The notes below the pieces were generated by a model. That model saw only the letters and a program-made list of their open reading frames with translations, was not told where the DNA came from and searched no databases. DNA of 64,000 nt from Gymnodinialimonas ulvae (GTDB lineage Bacteria; Pseudomonadota; Alphaproteobacteria; Rhodobacterales; Rhodobacteraceae): positions 496,001 through 560,000 of the forward strand of contig NZ_JBBIFX010000003.1 in NCBI RefSeq assembly GCF_037543845.1, written 5' to 3'. The first letter of the stretch is position 1. Every line of letters starts with the position of its first letter. Position numbers and translations under genes: made by a program. This document shows, in pieces, positions 50,111-59,094 of this stretch.

Positions 50111-50485
50111 ATGCGCCTTACAACTCTCACCCTCGCCGCCGTCGCCTCTATCGGCCTCTCGGCCTGCGTCACCGTTCCCACTGTCCCCGGCACCTCGCCC
50201 GCGCCGCAGGGGGCCGTGTCCCTGCAACAGCGCCTCAGCGGTGCGCAGTTGATCAACAATGACGAACAACACAGGCTTCTGCCCGGTGGGCAGGTGGCAG
50301 GTCGTATCTTTTTCGGGCCGTCCGAACGCGACTTTTCGCCGGTCAATGGGACCTGGTCAGTCAATGGAAACACCTTTTGCTTCGGTGTCGAGGTCAGCGA
50401 GCCATTCTGCGGCCCGGCGGAAATCTCCGGCAACCGGCTGATCCATTATTCCGACGGCGGCACGATGACCTGGGTGATCGAATAA
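50111..50485 (+). CDS. Small lipoprotein, member 3 of a tandem family
   Basis: From ATG 50111 it is 124 residues with lipobox GLSAC (MRLTTLTLAAVASIGLSAC), then LQQRLSGAQLINND and a beta domain with GTWSVNGNTFCFGVEVSEPF, CGPAEISGNRL and HYSDGGTMTWVIE. The paired Cys and the final ISGNRL...YSDGG echo SGSTLRL...YGDGR of members 2 and 4. The frame extends upstream into the end of member 2 but without sensible protein. Confidence 0.78.
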   Translation: MRLTTLTLAAVASIGLSACVTVPTVPGTSPAPQGAVSLQQRLSGAQLINNDEQHRLLPGGQVAGRIFFGPSERDFSPVNGTWSVNGNTFCFGVEVSEPFCGPAEISGNRLIHYSDGGTMTWVIE

Positions 50486-50594
50486 CGCATCATACGCGCG
50501 GTGTGCCACCGCCAGCCAAGGAGGCTCGAATGGAAGGCCTCCGGGGTGGCTTGTGGGGCTCCGCGCGTTCACGATCAAGCCGAAGGGACCTAAA

Positions 50595-51017
50595 ATGATG
50601 ATGCTCAAATTGTGCACCGCGACGGCTGTTGCCCTGATCCTGTCTGGCTGCGTCGTGCTCGACACAGCCCCGCCCTAGGCCGTCGACCCCGGCCCGTTCC
50701 TGACCGGCAATTTCAACGGCCCCGCAGCCGCCCCTGCACCAGCCGCCGCGCCCGACCTGCGCAGCCAATTGGCGGGCCGAACGCTGTCCTCTCCTGACCT
50801 TACGGATCGGGTGTTTGTCCTGGACGCCAGTGGCGCCCTGTTGATGAGGGCCCTCAACGGAGCACAGATTGAGACCAGTCGGTGGTATACCGAGGGTCGG
50901 CAGCTCTGTTTTGAACACCGCGCTGGCACCTCTGAGTGCACCATCGCCGTTGTCAGCGGCTCGACCCTTCGGCTGATGCAAGGGGACGGACGCGTAACGA
51001 CTTATACCATCAGCTAG
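50595..51017 (+). pseudogene. Small lipoprotein, member 4, interrupted by an in-frame TAG
   Basis: The ATG at 50595 (AAGGGA upstream) opens a lipoprotein signal with lipobox LILSGC and then CVVLDTAPP. Codon 28 is TAG (50676-50678), after which the same frame continues AVDPGPFLTGNFNGPAA to WYTEGRQLCFEH and SGSTLRLMQGDGRV and ends at 51017. Member 2 reads through the same point as DEAPAGAVGPGPFLTGG. The rest of the frame is intact, so this is a recent nonsense mutation, a sequencing error, or less likely readthrough. Confidence 0.85.
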
Positions 51018-51020
51018 GCC

Positions 51021-51728
51021 TTACGCCGCTGGCCAATGGGGGGGCGCGTTGAAGCGCTCCTCCAGATCGGCGTTGAACGCGTCCAATGGCAGACTGGTAT
51101 CCAGCCCGTCCTCCAGCCGCGCAATCGTGATGTTCACGTGCCGCCGCCCCTTGTGGATGCCGATAAAGCTCCAGAACAGATCGCGGATGGATTTATCGTA
51201 TTTGCTCAAGCCCTGAATGCGCAGAATTGCGACCGGGCAGCCGGGATTGGCGCGCAATGTCTCATAAGCGCCGCTGAAATGCGGCAGAATGATCTCATGG
51301 GCCTGACGCTTGGCCTGCCCGCCGGGAAACAGCAGGACAATCTTGCCGCTTTGGATGGTGTCGTTCAGCTTGTCCTGCGCCCATTCTTTCCGCTCGGCCC
51401 GCTTTTCGGCTGGCCAGCTTTTGGGCGAGGACAGCGGAATGCAGCCGGACGGGGCCAGAACCAGAAACTGCGCAGGGTGATAATATTCGTTGTAATGCAC
51501 CGCCGGCAGAACCCGGCGCGTGGGATACAGCATCGAGGCCACCATCGGCCCGTCCAGCCGCGTCACATGGGTGGCAAGGATCAACCCGCCCGGCATGTCC
51601 TGCAGCAGGTGCTTGTTGGAGATGCTGATATTGTAGAACAGCCCGAAATAGGTGCGCAGGCAGACAAAGAAGAAATGACGCAGAACCCGTCCAAGGGTCG
51701 CATCCACAAACCGTTTCATCCCGTTCAT
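51021..51728 (-). CDS. Lysophospholipid/1-acylglycerol-phosphate acyltransferase family protein
   Basis: The 235-residue protein has a hydrophobic N-terminal segment (VLRHFFFVCLRTYFGLFYNI) and the PlsC-type HX4D catalytic motif in LATHVTRLDGP (H54, D59). The later FPGGQAKRQAHEII corresponds to the substrate-binding FPEG-type block. Such enzymes acylate lysophospholipids or related acceptors at the inner membrane. The exact acceptor is not clear. The stop lies 3 bp from the convergent lipoprotein pseudogene. Confidence 0.8.
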   Translation of the reverse strand: MNGMKRFVDATLGRVLRHFFFVCLRTYFGLFYNISISNKHLLQDMPGGLILATHVTRLDGPMVASMLYPTRRVLPAVHYNEYYHPAQFLVLAPSGCIPLSSPKSWPAEKRAERKEWAQDKLNDTIQSGKIVLLFPGGQAKRQAHEIILPHFSGAYETLRANPGCPVAILRIQGLSKYDKSIRDLFWSFIGIHKGRRHVNITIARLEDGLDTSLPLDAFNADLEERFNAPPHWPAA

Positions 51729-51802
51729 CCAAACGCCCAGTTGCTGCGCGACCCCGGGTAAGGGTATAGGCGTTCAACCGCCCTGCAACTACGGGAATCC
51801 GT

Positions 51803-52642
51803 ATGAAAGACGATCGCCGCCCCTTCCGTGATGCCCATGAGGACATCGAATATTCCAAAGCGCTTCCCGATACGCCGCAGGCCCAGTCGCCCGCCTATCG
51901 CCTCGCCTTTGCCGATCCGGATTTCCTGTGCCGGGATGAATTGCGCCCGGTGCGGTTGCAGCTTGAGCTTCTCAAGCCGCAGCTTGGCCTCGACGAGCGT
52001 GGCATCGAAAGCACCATCGTCCTGTTCGGTGGCGCACGGATCCCCCGGCCCGAGGATCGCGACACCGCCCGCAGTGACACATTGCGCGACATGTCGAAAT
52101 ACTACGATGAGGCCCGTGAATTCGCCCGCGTTATTACGGAGCGCAGCGTTGAAACCAACTGCACCCAGAATGTCGTCGTCACCGGCGGCGGGCCGGGTGT
52201 TATGGAGGCGGGCAATCGCGGTGCTGCGGATGCGGGGGGATGTTCCATCGGCCTCAACATCGTGTTGCCGCATGAACAGGAACCGAACCGCTACGTCACG
52301 CCTGAATTGTGTTTCAACTTCCATTACTTCGCGATCCGCAAAATGCACTTCCTGATGCGCGCCAAGGCCATCGCGGTGTTCCCCGGCGGCTTCGGCACGC
52401 TGGACGAGACGTTTGAGGCGCTGACGTTGATCCAGACGGGGCGTATGGAGCAGGTGCCCGTCCTGCTGTTCGGGGAAGACTTCTGGCGCGAGATCGTCAA
52501 TTGGGACGCATTGGTGCGCGCCGGTACGATCTCGGCCGATGACCTGAACCTGTTCCGCTTTGTGGAAACGGCTCAGGATGCGCTGGAGGTGATCGACACC
52601 TGGACGCTCAGCGGCAAGCGTGGCGAGATACCGGGGCGCTAA
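51803..52642 (+). CDS. LOG-family protein (possible nucleotide 5'-monophosphate phosphoribohydrolase)
   Basis: The 279-residue protein has the Rossmann-like LOG fold: STIVLFGGARIPRPEDRDTA, the GGGPGVMEAGNRGAADAGG motif and VFPGGFGTLDETFEALTLIQ. PGGFGTxxE together with GGGPGVMEA is the signature of cytokinin-activating LOG enzymes and bacterial nucleotide phosphoribohydrolases. The N-terminal 60 residues are an extension found in the longer bacterial subgroup. It was once annotated as lysine decarboxylase, which is unlikely. Divergent from the acyltransferase. Confidence 0.87.
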   Translation: MKDDRRPFRDAHEDIEYSKALPDTPQAQSPAYRLAFADPDFLCRDELRPVRLQLELLKPQLGLDERGIESTIVLFGGARIPRPEDRDTARSDTLRDMSKYYDEAREFARVITERSVETNCTQNVVVTGGGPGVMEAGNRGAADAGGCSIGLNIVLPHEQEPNRYVTPELCFNFHYFAIRKMHFLMRAKAIAVFPGGFGTLDETFEALTLIQTGRMEQVPVLLFGEDFWREIVNWDALVRAGTISADDLNLFRFVETAQDALEVIDTWTLSGKRGEIPGR

Positions 52643-52659
52643 GGCACCCCGGTACAATC

Positions 52660-53223
52660 TCAGAAATTGATATTGAACTGCGCGCTGAGCGTCGTCTGCG
52701 TGACGGAATTGTCGGCGCCTTCATTGAAGTTCTGGTAGCTTTCGCGCACCGCTTCGACACCGATGTCGGTCGATTGGCCAAGGCTGTACAAAACGCCGAG
52801 CCCGCCAAACGTTCCGAACGAAGACGTATCGCCGAACCCGATGGTATCCTGAAACGTCATGCGGCCGATCCCCGCCGTGCCATAGGGCAGGAACCGCCCC
52901 AGGTCATACCCGAAAGTGCCGCCGATCCGCGAGGTTGTGACGCGCGTATCTGTGCCGCCCAGATCCGGCTCGGACACCAGAAATTCAATCTCGGCGCCAT
53001 AGACGAAGGCATCGCGCTGCCGACGGAAACCGAAGTGACCACCGCCTTGGATCCCGTCCAACTCTTCTTCGAGCCCGGGGGCGGAATCCAGCGTGAAGGA
53101 GCTCTCAAGGCGATTGCCAAGCTGCACGCCAAGGTAATTGCCAGCCCAGGTATCGCCAGTGGATTGTGCAAATGCAGGGGTGGAGAGGGCCATTGCAACC
53201 AATGGCAAAACAATGCGGTTCAT
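52660..53223 (-). CDS. Small outer-membrane beta-barrel protein
   Basis: The 187-residue protein has a signal peptide (MNRIVLPLVAMALSTPAFAQ) and alternating amphipathic strands: NYLGVQLGNRLESSFTLD, GGGHFGFRRQRDAFVYGAEI and LGRFLPYGTAGIGRMTF. It ends in an aromatic C-terminal strand TLSAQFNINF, as expected for BAM recognition. It fits the OmpA/Omp25-like 8-stranded barrel group. The gene at 53437 is a second such barrel; the two are similar in plan but not close in sequence. Confidence 0.82.
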   Translation of the reverse strand: MNRIVLPLVAMALSTPAFAQSTGDTWAGNYLGVQLGNRLESSFTLDSAPGLEEELDGIQGGGHFGFRRQRDAFVYGAEIEFLVSEPDLGGTDTRVTTSRIGGTFGYDLGRFLPYGTAGIGRMTFQDTIGFGDTSSFGTFGGLGVLYSLGQSTDIGVEAVRESYQNFNEGADNSVTQTTLSAQFNINF

Positions 53224-53387
53224 TTCGAACTCCGTTAATTTTGACTGCCCGACCGTTTTTCGGCCTTTCCTCAGCTATAAAACAAGTTTTGCGAAATCTC
53301 ACAGGCTTTTTGTGAGACGGATCAGCGTGTTGCAATTGCGCAAGTGCCCTTTGACGCGAGCCAAAGGGATCAGCGGTGGCCCAAATG

Positions 53388-53415
53388 AAAAGGCGCACCC
53401 GATGGTGCGCCTTTT
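53388..53415 (-). terminator. Perfect 12-bp intrinsic terminator after the second barrel gene
   Basis: AAAAGGCGCACC and GGTGCGCCTTTT flank a 4-nt loop, 22 bp beyond the stop codon at 53437. On the minus strand the stem ends in TTTT, a textbook rho-independent terminator. It is bidirectional by symmetry, but no plus-strand gene precedes it closely. Confidence 0.85.
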
Positions 53416-53436
53416 CCAATCACTTGGACGATCCGA

Positions 53437-54030
53437 TCAGAACGCGAAGGCCACGTTCAATCCGAACGTGGTGAAGCTGCCATCTGCGGATCCGCCGGCA
53501 ATGCCGGAGAATTCGTGCTGCAACGCCTCGGCCCCGATCAGGATCCGGTCACTGGCGCGGAAATCCAGGCCCACGCCGTAGAAAAAGCCGCTGTCCGTGG
53601 ACGACAAGGTCTGAAACTCGAGATCCGCCTCGACATACCCGGCGGTCGCGTAAGGCAGGGCATTGCCAAGGTCATAGCCAACCTCACCCCCCACGCGGAG
53701 CAGCTGCGCGTCATAGTCGAGGTTCAGGGTCGTCGCCCCAAGGGTGACCTCGCCGAAGTCGAAATTGCCACGCACGAAGTCAATTTCGGCCCCGATGGTG
53801 ACATTGCCCAGATCGTAGCGATACCCGGCGAAGACGCCGCTCAACGTGCCGTCGAAATCGGTCCCGGCGGTTTGGCCGTCCATCGTCTCGACCTGGATAC
53901 CGCCGTAGAACTCGGTCCAGTCGGGCTGAACCGTCGGGCGGACGGGCGGCGGCGAGGATGGCGCGACGCCACCGGCGAATGCGGGCCCCGACAACAGGAT
54001 TGCCAAGATGGGAAGAACGAATGTGCGCAA
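53437..54030 (-). CDS. Small outer-membrane beta-barrel protein, likely TTG start
   Basis: Taking the TTG at 54030 gives 197 residues with signal MRTFVLPILAILLSGPAFA. GGAGAG lies 4 bp upstream, which decides for this codon over the in-frame TTG at 54042. No ATG is available. A proline-rich spacer (PSSPPPVRPTVQPD) precedes barrel strands: FAGYRYDLGNVTIGAEIDFV, LRVGGEVGYDLGNALPYATA and the C-terminal TTFGLNVAFAF. Omp25/OmpA-like 8-stranded barrel; role unknown. It is followed by a strong terminator. Confidence 0.78.
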   Translation of the reverse strand: MRTFVLPILAILLSGPAFAGGVAPSSPPPVRPTVQPDWTEFYGGIQVETMDGQTAGTDFDGTLSGVFAGYRYDLGNVTIGAEIDFVRGNFDFGEVTLGATTLNLDYDAQLLRVGGEVGYDLGNALPYATAGYVEADLEFQTLSSTDSGFFYGVGLDFRASDRILIGAEALQHEFSGIAGGSADGSFTTFGLNVAFAF

Positions 54031-54164
54031 GGGACTCTCCAAAGACTAGGGAGGCAGCATAAGGCATTAGCATAAATAGCCCCGCCCGTTGGATCACGGG
54101 TTTTGGCCGAAACCGGCCGAGCTTGGGGCGCGGTGTTGCAGATTTGCCCTTCGCGCGGGTCGCC

Positions 54165-55070
54165 TCAGTTCAGCTCGCTCAGCAACGAAATGCATTGGTT
54201 CGGGACGTCCTGCAACGCGACCCGCATCCCGCGCGGGGGTTGCGCGGGCGGAGGCGTCGTATCCGGCGGGCCGGGCGGCGGCGGGTTCAAAATGCGCGCC
54301 GCGCGGTCATAGGCTTCCTGACAGCCATCGCCTTGCGGAAGCGGCTGGTTCTGGCAATTGCGGTCGCCCGCGGGGCATTCAAGGCGCACATGGAAATGGT
54401 AGTGATGGCCATTGGCGGGGCGAATATGGCTGAGCCAATCTCTGTCGCCGGTGACGTTTTCGCACAGCCACACCTTCACCCCGGTGGTCACGAAAATCCG
54501 CGCCGTGCGCGGATCTGTGGCCGCAAGGCGCAGAACCTCTGCATGCTCCTGCGTCCAGTTTTCATTGACCGAAGCGCCGCGTTGCGCCCGGACCGAGATG
54601 GAGGACAGGTTCTCACGATCCTCACGGGTCAGGCTCAGGTCACGCGCCGGCAGCATCCAGATATCGACGTCGATGCCCGATTGGTGGCTCGCATGCCCGG
54701 TCAGCATCGGCCCGCCGCGCGGCTGCGCCATGTCGCCGACGTAAAGCCCCTGCCAGGACGTGCTGGCCGCGACATTGGCGCTGAGTGTTTCGATGTAGTC
54801 AATCAGTTCCGTGTGACCCCAATTGCGGTTCCGGCTTAGCCGCATCGCCTGCCAGGTTGGCCCGGTTTCCGGCAGCTCCATCCCTCCCGCAAGGCAGCCG
54901 TTGGAATAAAACCCAATGGCTTCGGACGCCCCGGAGGAGGCGCTGGTCTCGGCCCCGAAGAATTGCCGCGCTTCCTGACCGGAGATCGTTGGATCAAGTT
55001 GAACGGTGGATCCGCCACCCGACCCGCAAGCCGCCAAGATCATCAACGCAAATGGGAAAAATCGTTTCAT
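54165..55070 (-). CDS. mepA: Penicillin-insensitive murein endopeptidase
   Basis: The 301-residue periplasmic LAS metallopeptidase cuts D-Ala-mDAP crosslinks. The signal MKRFFPFALMILAACGSGGG contains a lipobox (LAAC), so it is probably a lipoprotein. Family motifs are WGHTELIDYI, the metal site GHASHQSGIDVDIWM, and the C-terminal NGHHYHFHVRLECP. A proline-rich patch (LNPPPPGPPDTTPPPAQPP) near the end is an extra. Its ATG overlaps the MFS gene's stop by 4 bp. Confidence 0.92.
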   Translation of the reverse strand: MKRFFPFALMILAACGSGGGSTVQLDPTISGQEARQFFGAETSASSGASEAIGFYSNGCLAGGMELPETGPTWQAMRLSRNRNWGHTELIDYIETLSANVAASTSWQGLYVGDMAQPRGGPMLTGHASHQSGIDVDIWMLPARDLSLTREDRENLSSISVRAQRGASVNENWTQEHAEVLRLAATDPRTARIFVTTGVKVWLCENVTGDRDWLSHIRPANGHHYHFHVRLECPAGDRNCQNQPLPQGDGCQEAYDRAARILNPPPPGPPDTTPPPAQPPRGMRVALQDVPNQCISLLSELN

Positions 55071-56476
55071 GACGCGTCCTCACCCTCATAATTGCGGCCC
55101 TTGGGATCCACCCAGAATAGCAGGATCAGGCCAATCAGAAAAAGCACCACCAACGGCACAACACCGATCTGCTGAGATCCGCTGATCTGGGTCATGACCC
55201 CGATGGACAAAGGCGCGATGAACGACGTGGCCTTGCCCGCCAGCGCATAAAGCCCGAAGGCTTCGGTCATGCGGTCGGGATAGGCCTGCCGCACCAGCAT
55301 CGTGCGCGAGGCCGATTGCAACGCCCCGCCGCAGGCCCCGATGAACGCGCCCAGAATGTAGAAGGAAATGTCGGGCAAGCGCGAGCCTTCGTCTACGGGC
55401 AAGCCGAAGACGCTGTCGCGGCTGACAAACACAACCGCCAGCGCCACGCAGGTCAGCACGATCACGTTCAGCACAATCACCGGTTTCGGCCCGAACGCGC
55501 CGTCCATCCGGCCGCCCAGCCACGAGAAAACCGCGCCAGTCAGAATGGCGAGGATGCCGAAGATGCCCACGTCCACGATGCTCCAGCCCAGCACACCGGA
55601 GGCGTAGATGCCGCCGAACACATACATCCCGTTGAGCGCGTCGCGGTAGAACATCGACGAGGCCAGGTAAAACATCAGCGGGCGTTCCGACGGCAACCGC
55701 TTGAGCGACACCACAAGCGACGGCCAGGCCCCGCGCAACGCCGCGCCCATCGGGATCGCGCCCGGCAATCTTTCATCGCGCACCCAAAGGAAGAACGGGA
55801 TCATCCCGACCGCAAACCAGATCGCGGTCAACGGCCCGACCGCCCGCGTGCCTTCCCGTGCCTCTGCGTCCAAGCCGAACACCGGGTCCATGCCCAGAAG
55901 CGTTTTGCCCGTCTCGGCGTTCTCCGCAAAAAAGAACAGCATCAGGATCAGGGACAACAACCCGCCGACATAGCCCCAGGCAAAGCCGGTGCCAGAAATG
56001 CGCCCGATCTCGCGCCGATTGCCCAGCGACGGCAACATCGCGTTGGTGAAGATCGTCGCGAACTCCATCCCGATCAGGCCAATCGCGAACAGCACCAGCG
56101 TCGCGATCAGGTTGAAATCGCCCGGCGCGGCCCACCACAACCCGTAGGCGCCCACCACATACATCACCGAAAAGATGTAGATGAACGGCATCCGCCGCCC
56201 CGACAAATCCGCCATCGCGCCCAGGAACGGCGCCGAAATCGCGATCAGGAACCCCGCCGCACCGACACCATAGCCCCAGGCCGTCTGCGCCTGCGTCCCG
56301 TCGCCCAGCAATTCGTTGATATAGGGGCCGAATATGAACGTCAGCAGCAGGGTGTTGTATGGCTGGCTGGCCCAATCAAATGCCCACCATCCCCAGATGC
56401 GTTTGCGAAGGGTCGAGGCCGGGGTCGGGGTCGGGGTCGAGGCGGGGGGGGATGTGCGTTCCATGGGCGCAACCAT
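55067..56476 (-). CDS. MFS transporter, UMF1 / Atg22-like family
   Basis: The 469-residue protein has about 12 transmembrane helices. The opening RIWGWWAFDWASQPYNTLLL is the signature of the UMF1 (Atg22-like) family, and SGTGFAWGYVGGLLSLIL is its central motif. A Thr/Pro-rich cytosolic N-terminus (PPASTPTPTPAST) precedes it. Start is 56476 or the ATG four codons in (56464). The family exports amino acids or small metabolites in eukaryotes; bacterial substrates are unknown. Coupled to mepA, which might suggest murein fragment handling, but that is speculation. Confidence 0.87.
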   Translation of the reverse strand: MVAPMERTSPPASTPTPTPASTLRKRIWGWWAFDWASQPYNTLLLTFIFGPYINELLGDGTQAQTAWGYGVGAAGFLIAISAPFLGAMADLSGRRMPFIYIFSVMYVVGAYGLWWAAPGDFNLIATLVLFAIGLIGMEFATIFTNAMLPSLGNRREIGRISGTGFAWGYVGGLLSLILMLFFFAENAETGKTLLGMDPVFGLDAEAREGTRAVGPLTAIWFAVGMIPFFLWVRDERLPGAIPMGAALRGAWPSLVVSLKRLPSERPLMFYLASSMFYRDALNGMYVFGGIYASGVLGWSIVDVGIFGILAILTGAVFSWLGGRMDGAFGPKPVIVLNVIVLTCVALAVVFVSRDSVFGLPVDEGSRLPDISFYILGAFIGACGGALQSASRTMLVRQAYPDRMTEAFGLYALAGKATSFIAPLSIGVMTQISGSQQIGVVPLVVLFLIGLILLFWVDPKGRNYEGEDAS

Positions 56477-56515
56477 CTTGCGGCGTGCCCGGTTTGTCCA
56501 ATGTTTTGGCGGGGC

Positions 56516-57046
56516 TCAGACCTGCGGCGGCCAGGGACGTGTCGCATCCGCCGCAGCCCAGCCCTGCACCCATTCGGGCAACGGGCGGCTGGCTTCGCTG
56601 ATCGCCATCGCGCGGGCGACATCATCGACCGGAGCCAACCGCCCCTTCTGCGTGACCCCGGTGCGCAGCAGTGCGTGGTTACAACAGGTCTCGCCGCGCC
56701 ACATGGCCTGTTCGAGATAGAAGAACCGCGTGTCCCAGCCCAGAAACCGCGTCCGCATCTCGAAGGTTTGCAACGGCCTGATCCGCGAGCGGTAGCGCAC
56801 GGTCGATCCCGCCACGACCAGACCCCATCCCTCTCGCTTCAACACATCCCAAAGCCCGATCCGGATCGCCAATGCCGTGCGCCCAAGGTCGAACAGGGTC
56901 AGGATGCGCCCGTTGTTCATCTCAAGGAAGTAATCGATGTCGAACGGCCAGCAGCGCATCGTCATCACATGCGTGTCGTAAAGCCCAAGGCGCGGCTTGC
57001 GACTTTCCTTGGCGGCGATGGCGAGGGTGCGGGCAAATGGATACAT
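56516..57046 (-). CDS. Hotdog-fold thioesterase family protein
   Basis: From ATG 57046 it is 176 residues (MYPFARTLAIAAKESRKPRL); a GTG seven codons upstream is an alternative. The pattern WPFDIDYFLEMNNGRILTLF matches the hotdog thioesterase helix entrance (the D/N at the active-site position), followed by the strand RYRSRIRPLQTFEMRTRFLG. It resembles the THEM6/acyl-CoA thioesterase-like group. The substrate is not known. It lies 39 bp upstream of the MFS gene on the same strand. Confidence 0.78.
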   Translation of the reverse strand: MYPFARTLAIAAKESRKPRLGLYDTHVMTMRCWPFDIDYFLEMNNGRILTLFDLGRTALAIRIGLWDVLKREGWGLVVAGSTVRYRSRIRPLQTFEMRTRFLGWDTRFFYLEQAMWRGETCCNHALLRTGVTQKGRLAPVDDVARAMAISEASRPLPEWVQGWAAADATRPWPPQV

Positions 57047-57194
57047 GGCCTGCAAATCGCGGAGCACGCGGCAAAGGACAAGAGGGCCGTCGCGTCAAAT
57101 GCGCGTCGATTCCCGCAAATCTACATCGATTGCTTGCGGCGGCGCGATGTCCTGCCTATTTCCCGTGCAACATTCCATTGGCCGGACATGATCC

Positions 57195-57482
57195 ATGACC
57201 TCTATCCTCCAGATCCTGATGCTGCTTCTGAGCGTGGCAAAATTCATCGTGATCGCGCATATCATCATGTCGTGGCTGATCAATTTCGGCGTGCTGAACA
57301 TGGCGCAGCCCATCGTCGCGCAGATCTGGGACGGGTTGAACCGGCTGTTGGAGCCGATCTACGGCCCGATCCGGCGCATGTTGCCGAATATGGGTGGCCT
57401 CGATCTTGCGCCGCTGGTGGTGATCCTCGGGATCCTCGCGCTGGAGATCGTCATCCGCAACAACGCGGTGCTGTTCCTGTAG
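57195..57482 (+). CDS. YggT family membrane protein
   Basis: The 95-residue protein has two hydrophobic helices (LQILMLLLSVAKFIVIAHII and LAPLVVILGILALEIVI) and the YggT signature LNRLLEPIYGPIRRMLP. YggT proteins are inner-membrane proteins linked to division and shape or osmotic stress. Divergent from the thioesterase gene; convergent with msrA. Confidence 0.9.
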   Translation: MTSILQILMLLLSVAKFIVIAHIIMSWLINFGVLNMAQPIVAQIWDGLNRLLEPIYGPIRRMLPNMGGLDLAPLVVILGILALEIVIRNNAVLFL

Positions 57483-57506
57483 GTGCCTCGTAGCGGACGC
57501 CGTCCC

Positions 57507-58184
57507 CTATAGATGGTCCGCGGCGAAGGCGGCTTCCTGTCCCCAGATGTCGAGCACGCGCTGATCCCGGCCACAGGCGTCGCGGTACAGCTCGTAGGCG
57601 ACGGATTTCCGGCGCGGGCCGAACCGGGTGAGGATGATCTCGTCCGACCGGTAGTAATCCTGATGATAGGCCTCGGCCTCGAAGAACGGGGCCGCATCGC
57701 GGATCGGCGTTACCACGCGCGCGCCCAGCACACCCTCGGCCTCAAGGATCGCGCCCCGTGCAATCTCGCGCTCCGCCGCGTCGCCTGTGAAAATCGCGGT
57801 CGTGTAACTTTCGCCCCGGTCACAGAACTGCCCCCCGGCATCCAGCGGATCGATCGAGCGCAGGAACAACCGCAACAGCGATGCATAGGGCAGCACATCG
57901 GCGTCATAGGTGATTTCCACCGCCTCCAGATGCCCCGTGCCGCCACGCACGACTTGCCGGTAGCTGGGGTCGGGAACCGTACCACCGGCGAACCCGGAGA
58001 CGACCTCGATCACGCCATCGACCCGCTCGAAATCGCTCTCGACGCACCAGAAACACCCACCGGCGACCACGGCGGTGCGGATATCCTGCGCATGGGCCTT
58101 ACCGTGGCCAAGGACGGCGCCAGTCAGAATTGCGGCGCTGAGGATCAGGGTCTTGAGGTTCTCGCGGATCGGGGTGCGGGACAT
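57507..58184 (-). CDS. msrA: Secreted peptide-methionine (S)-S-oxide reductase
   Basis: The start at ATG 58184 (AAGGA 8 bp upstream) gives 225 residues with an N-terminal signal/anchor (LKTLILSAAILTGAVLGHGK, AHAQ). The catalytic motif is GGCFWCVESDFERVDGV (C44), with TGHLEAVEITYD and EAYHQDYY as further family blocks. It reduces oxidised methionine. The signal segment places it in the periplasm, unlike the usual cytosolic MsrA. No msrB is adjacent. Confidence 0.91.
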   Translation of the reverse strand: MSRTPIRENLKTLILSAAILTGAVLGHGKAHAQDIRTAVVAGGCFWCVESDFERVDGVIEVVSGFAGGTVPDPSYRQVVRGGTGHLEAVEITYDADVLPYASLLRLFLRSIDPLDAGGQFCDRGESYTTAIFTGDAAEREIARGAILEAEGVLGARVVTPIRDAAPFFEAEAYHQDYYRSDEIILTRFGPRRKSVAYELYRDACGRDQRVLDIWGQEAAFAADHL

Positions 58185-58332
58185 GGGTGGGGTCCTTCGG
58201 TTAGCGTTGCAGGCAGCGAAACGCGACGCAGTCGGCATTGCAAGACACGCCCGCTTGATGTCACGAAAGGGTGAAACCGGTGGGATCCGATGCGTTACGA
58301 AAAAACGACAAAAAAACTACAGGAAAATTCAT

Positions 58333-59034
58333 ATGAAAATCGCGATGTGGTCGGGGCCCCGAAACCTGTCGACGGCGATGATGTACGCCTTCGGAAACCG
58401 CTCTGATTGCGAGGCCTGGGATGAGCCGTTCTACGCCGCCTACCTTGCAGCAACCGGTGCCGATCATCCGATGCGCACCGAGACAATCGCAAGCCAACCC
58501 GTCGATGTTCTGGACGTGATCGCAGACATTCGTGCGCCGCAGGACAGGCCGGTCCGATACCTCAAGCTGATGACCCATCACATGGTGCCGGACTTTCCGC
58601 TGGATTGGGCCAAGGACTGCGCGAATGTCCACCTGATCCGCCATCCCGCGCGTGTCATCGCAAGCTATGCCGCCAAGCGTGAAACGATCACTTTGGACGA
58701 TATCGGCTTTGCCGAAGTGGCGCGTATATACGACGCCCTGCCCGGCCCCGTGATCGACAGCGCAGACATCCGCGCGGACCCCGCCCCGATGCTTCGCACG
58801 CTGTGTGCCGAGGTCGGGCTCCTCTTCGATCCGGCCATGCTGACATGGCAGGCCGGGCCGAAAACCTTCGATGGCGCCTGGGCTCCGCATTGGTACGATG
58901 CGGTGCACCGCTCCACCGGATTTGCAGGCGCAGAAGGCGAATTGCCCGAGGTCGCGCAAGCGCATCGCGGGCTGCTCGACGCGGCGCTGCCGATCTATGA
59001 AGCCATGTGGGCGCGGCGTTTGAAACTCCGCTAA
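58333..59034 (+). CDS. Sulfotransferase-like P-loop protein
   Basis: The 233-residue protein from ATG 58333 (AGGA upstream) begins MKIAMWSGPRNLSTAMMYAF, a P-loop with the GPRNLST form used by a sulfotransferase-like family often labelled branched-chain aminotransferase-like or sulfotransferase. KDCANVHLIRHPARVIASYA is the 3'-phosphate-binding counterpart. The substrate is unknown. It precedes ade by 60 bp, so it could be co-transcribed with purine salvage genes. It is distinct from the sulfotransferase-like gene at 9.3 kb. Confidence 0.75.
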   Translation: MKIAMWSGPRNLSTAMMYAFGNRSDCEAWDEPFYAAYLAATGADHPMRTETIASQPVDVLDVIADIRAPQDRPVRYLKLMTHHMVPDFPLDWAKDCANVHLIRHPARVIASYAAKRETITLDDIGFAEVARIYDALPGPVIDSADIRADPAPMLRTLCAEVGLLFDPAMLTWQAGPKTFDGAWAPHWYDAVHRSTGFAGAEGELPEVAQAHRGLLDAALPIYEAMWARRLKLR

Positions 59035-59094
59035 GGCGTGCCGGTTTTCCAAACGACCCTTGCAGGCCCCGGGGCGCTTCGGCAAAACTGCGAC

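Noticed and set aside
51803..52642. Lysine decarboxylase
   Set aside because: PGGFGTLDE and GGGPGVMEA are LOG phosphoribohydrolase motifs; there is no PLP-binding site.
55316..57493. 725-codon plus-strand open frame opposite the MFS and thioesterase genes
   Set aside because: Antisense shadow rich in Gln/Arg/His; both minus-strand genes have recognisable folds, and the real plus-strand gene there is the short YggT.
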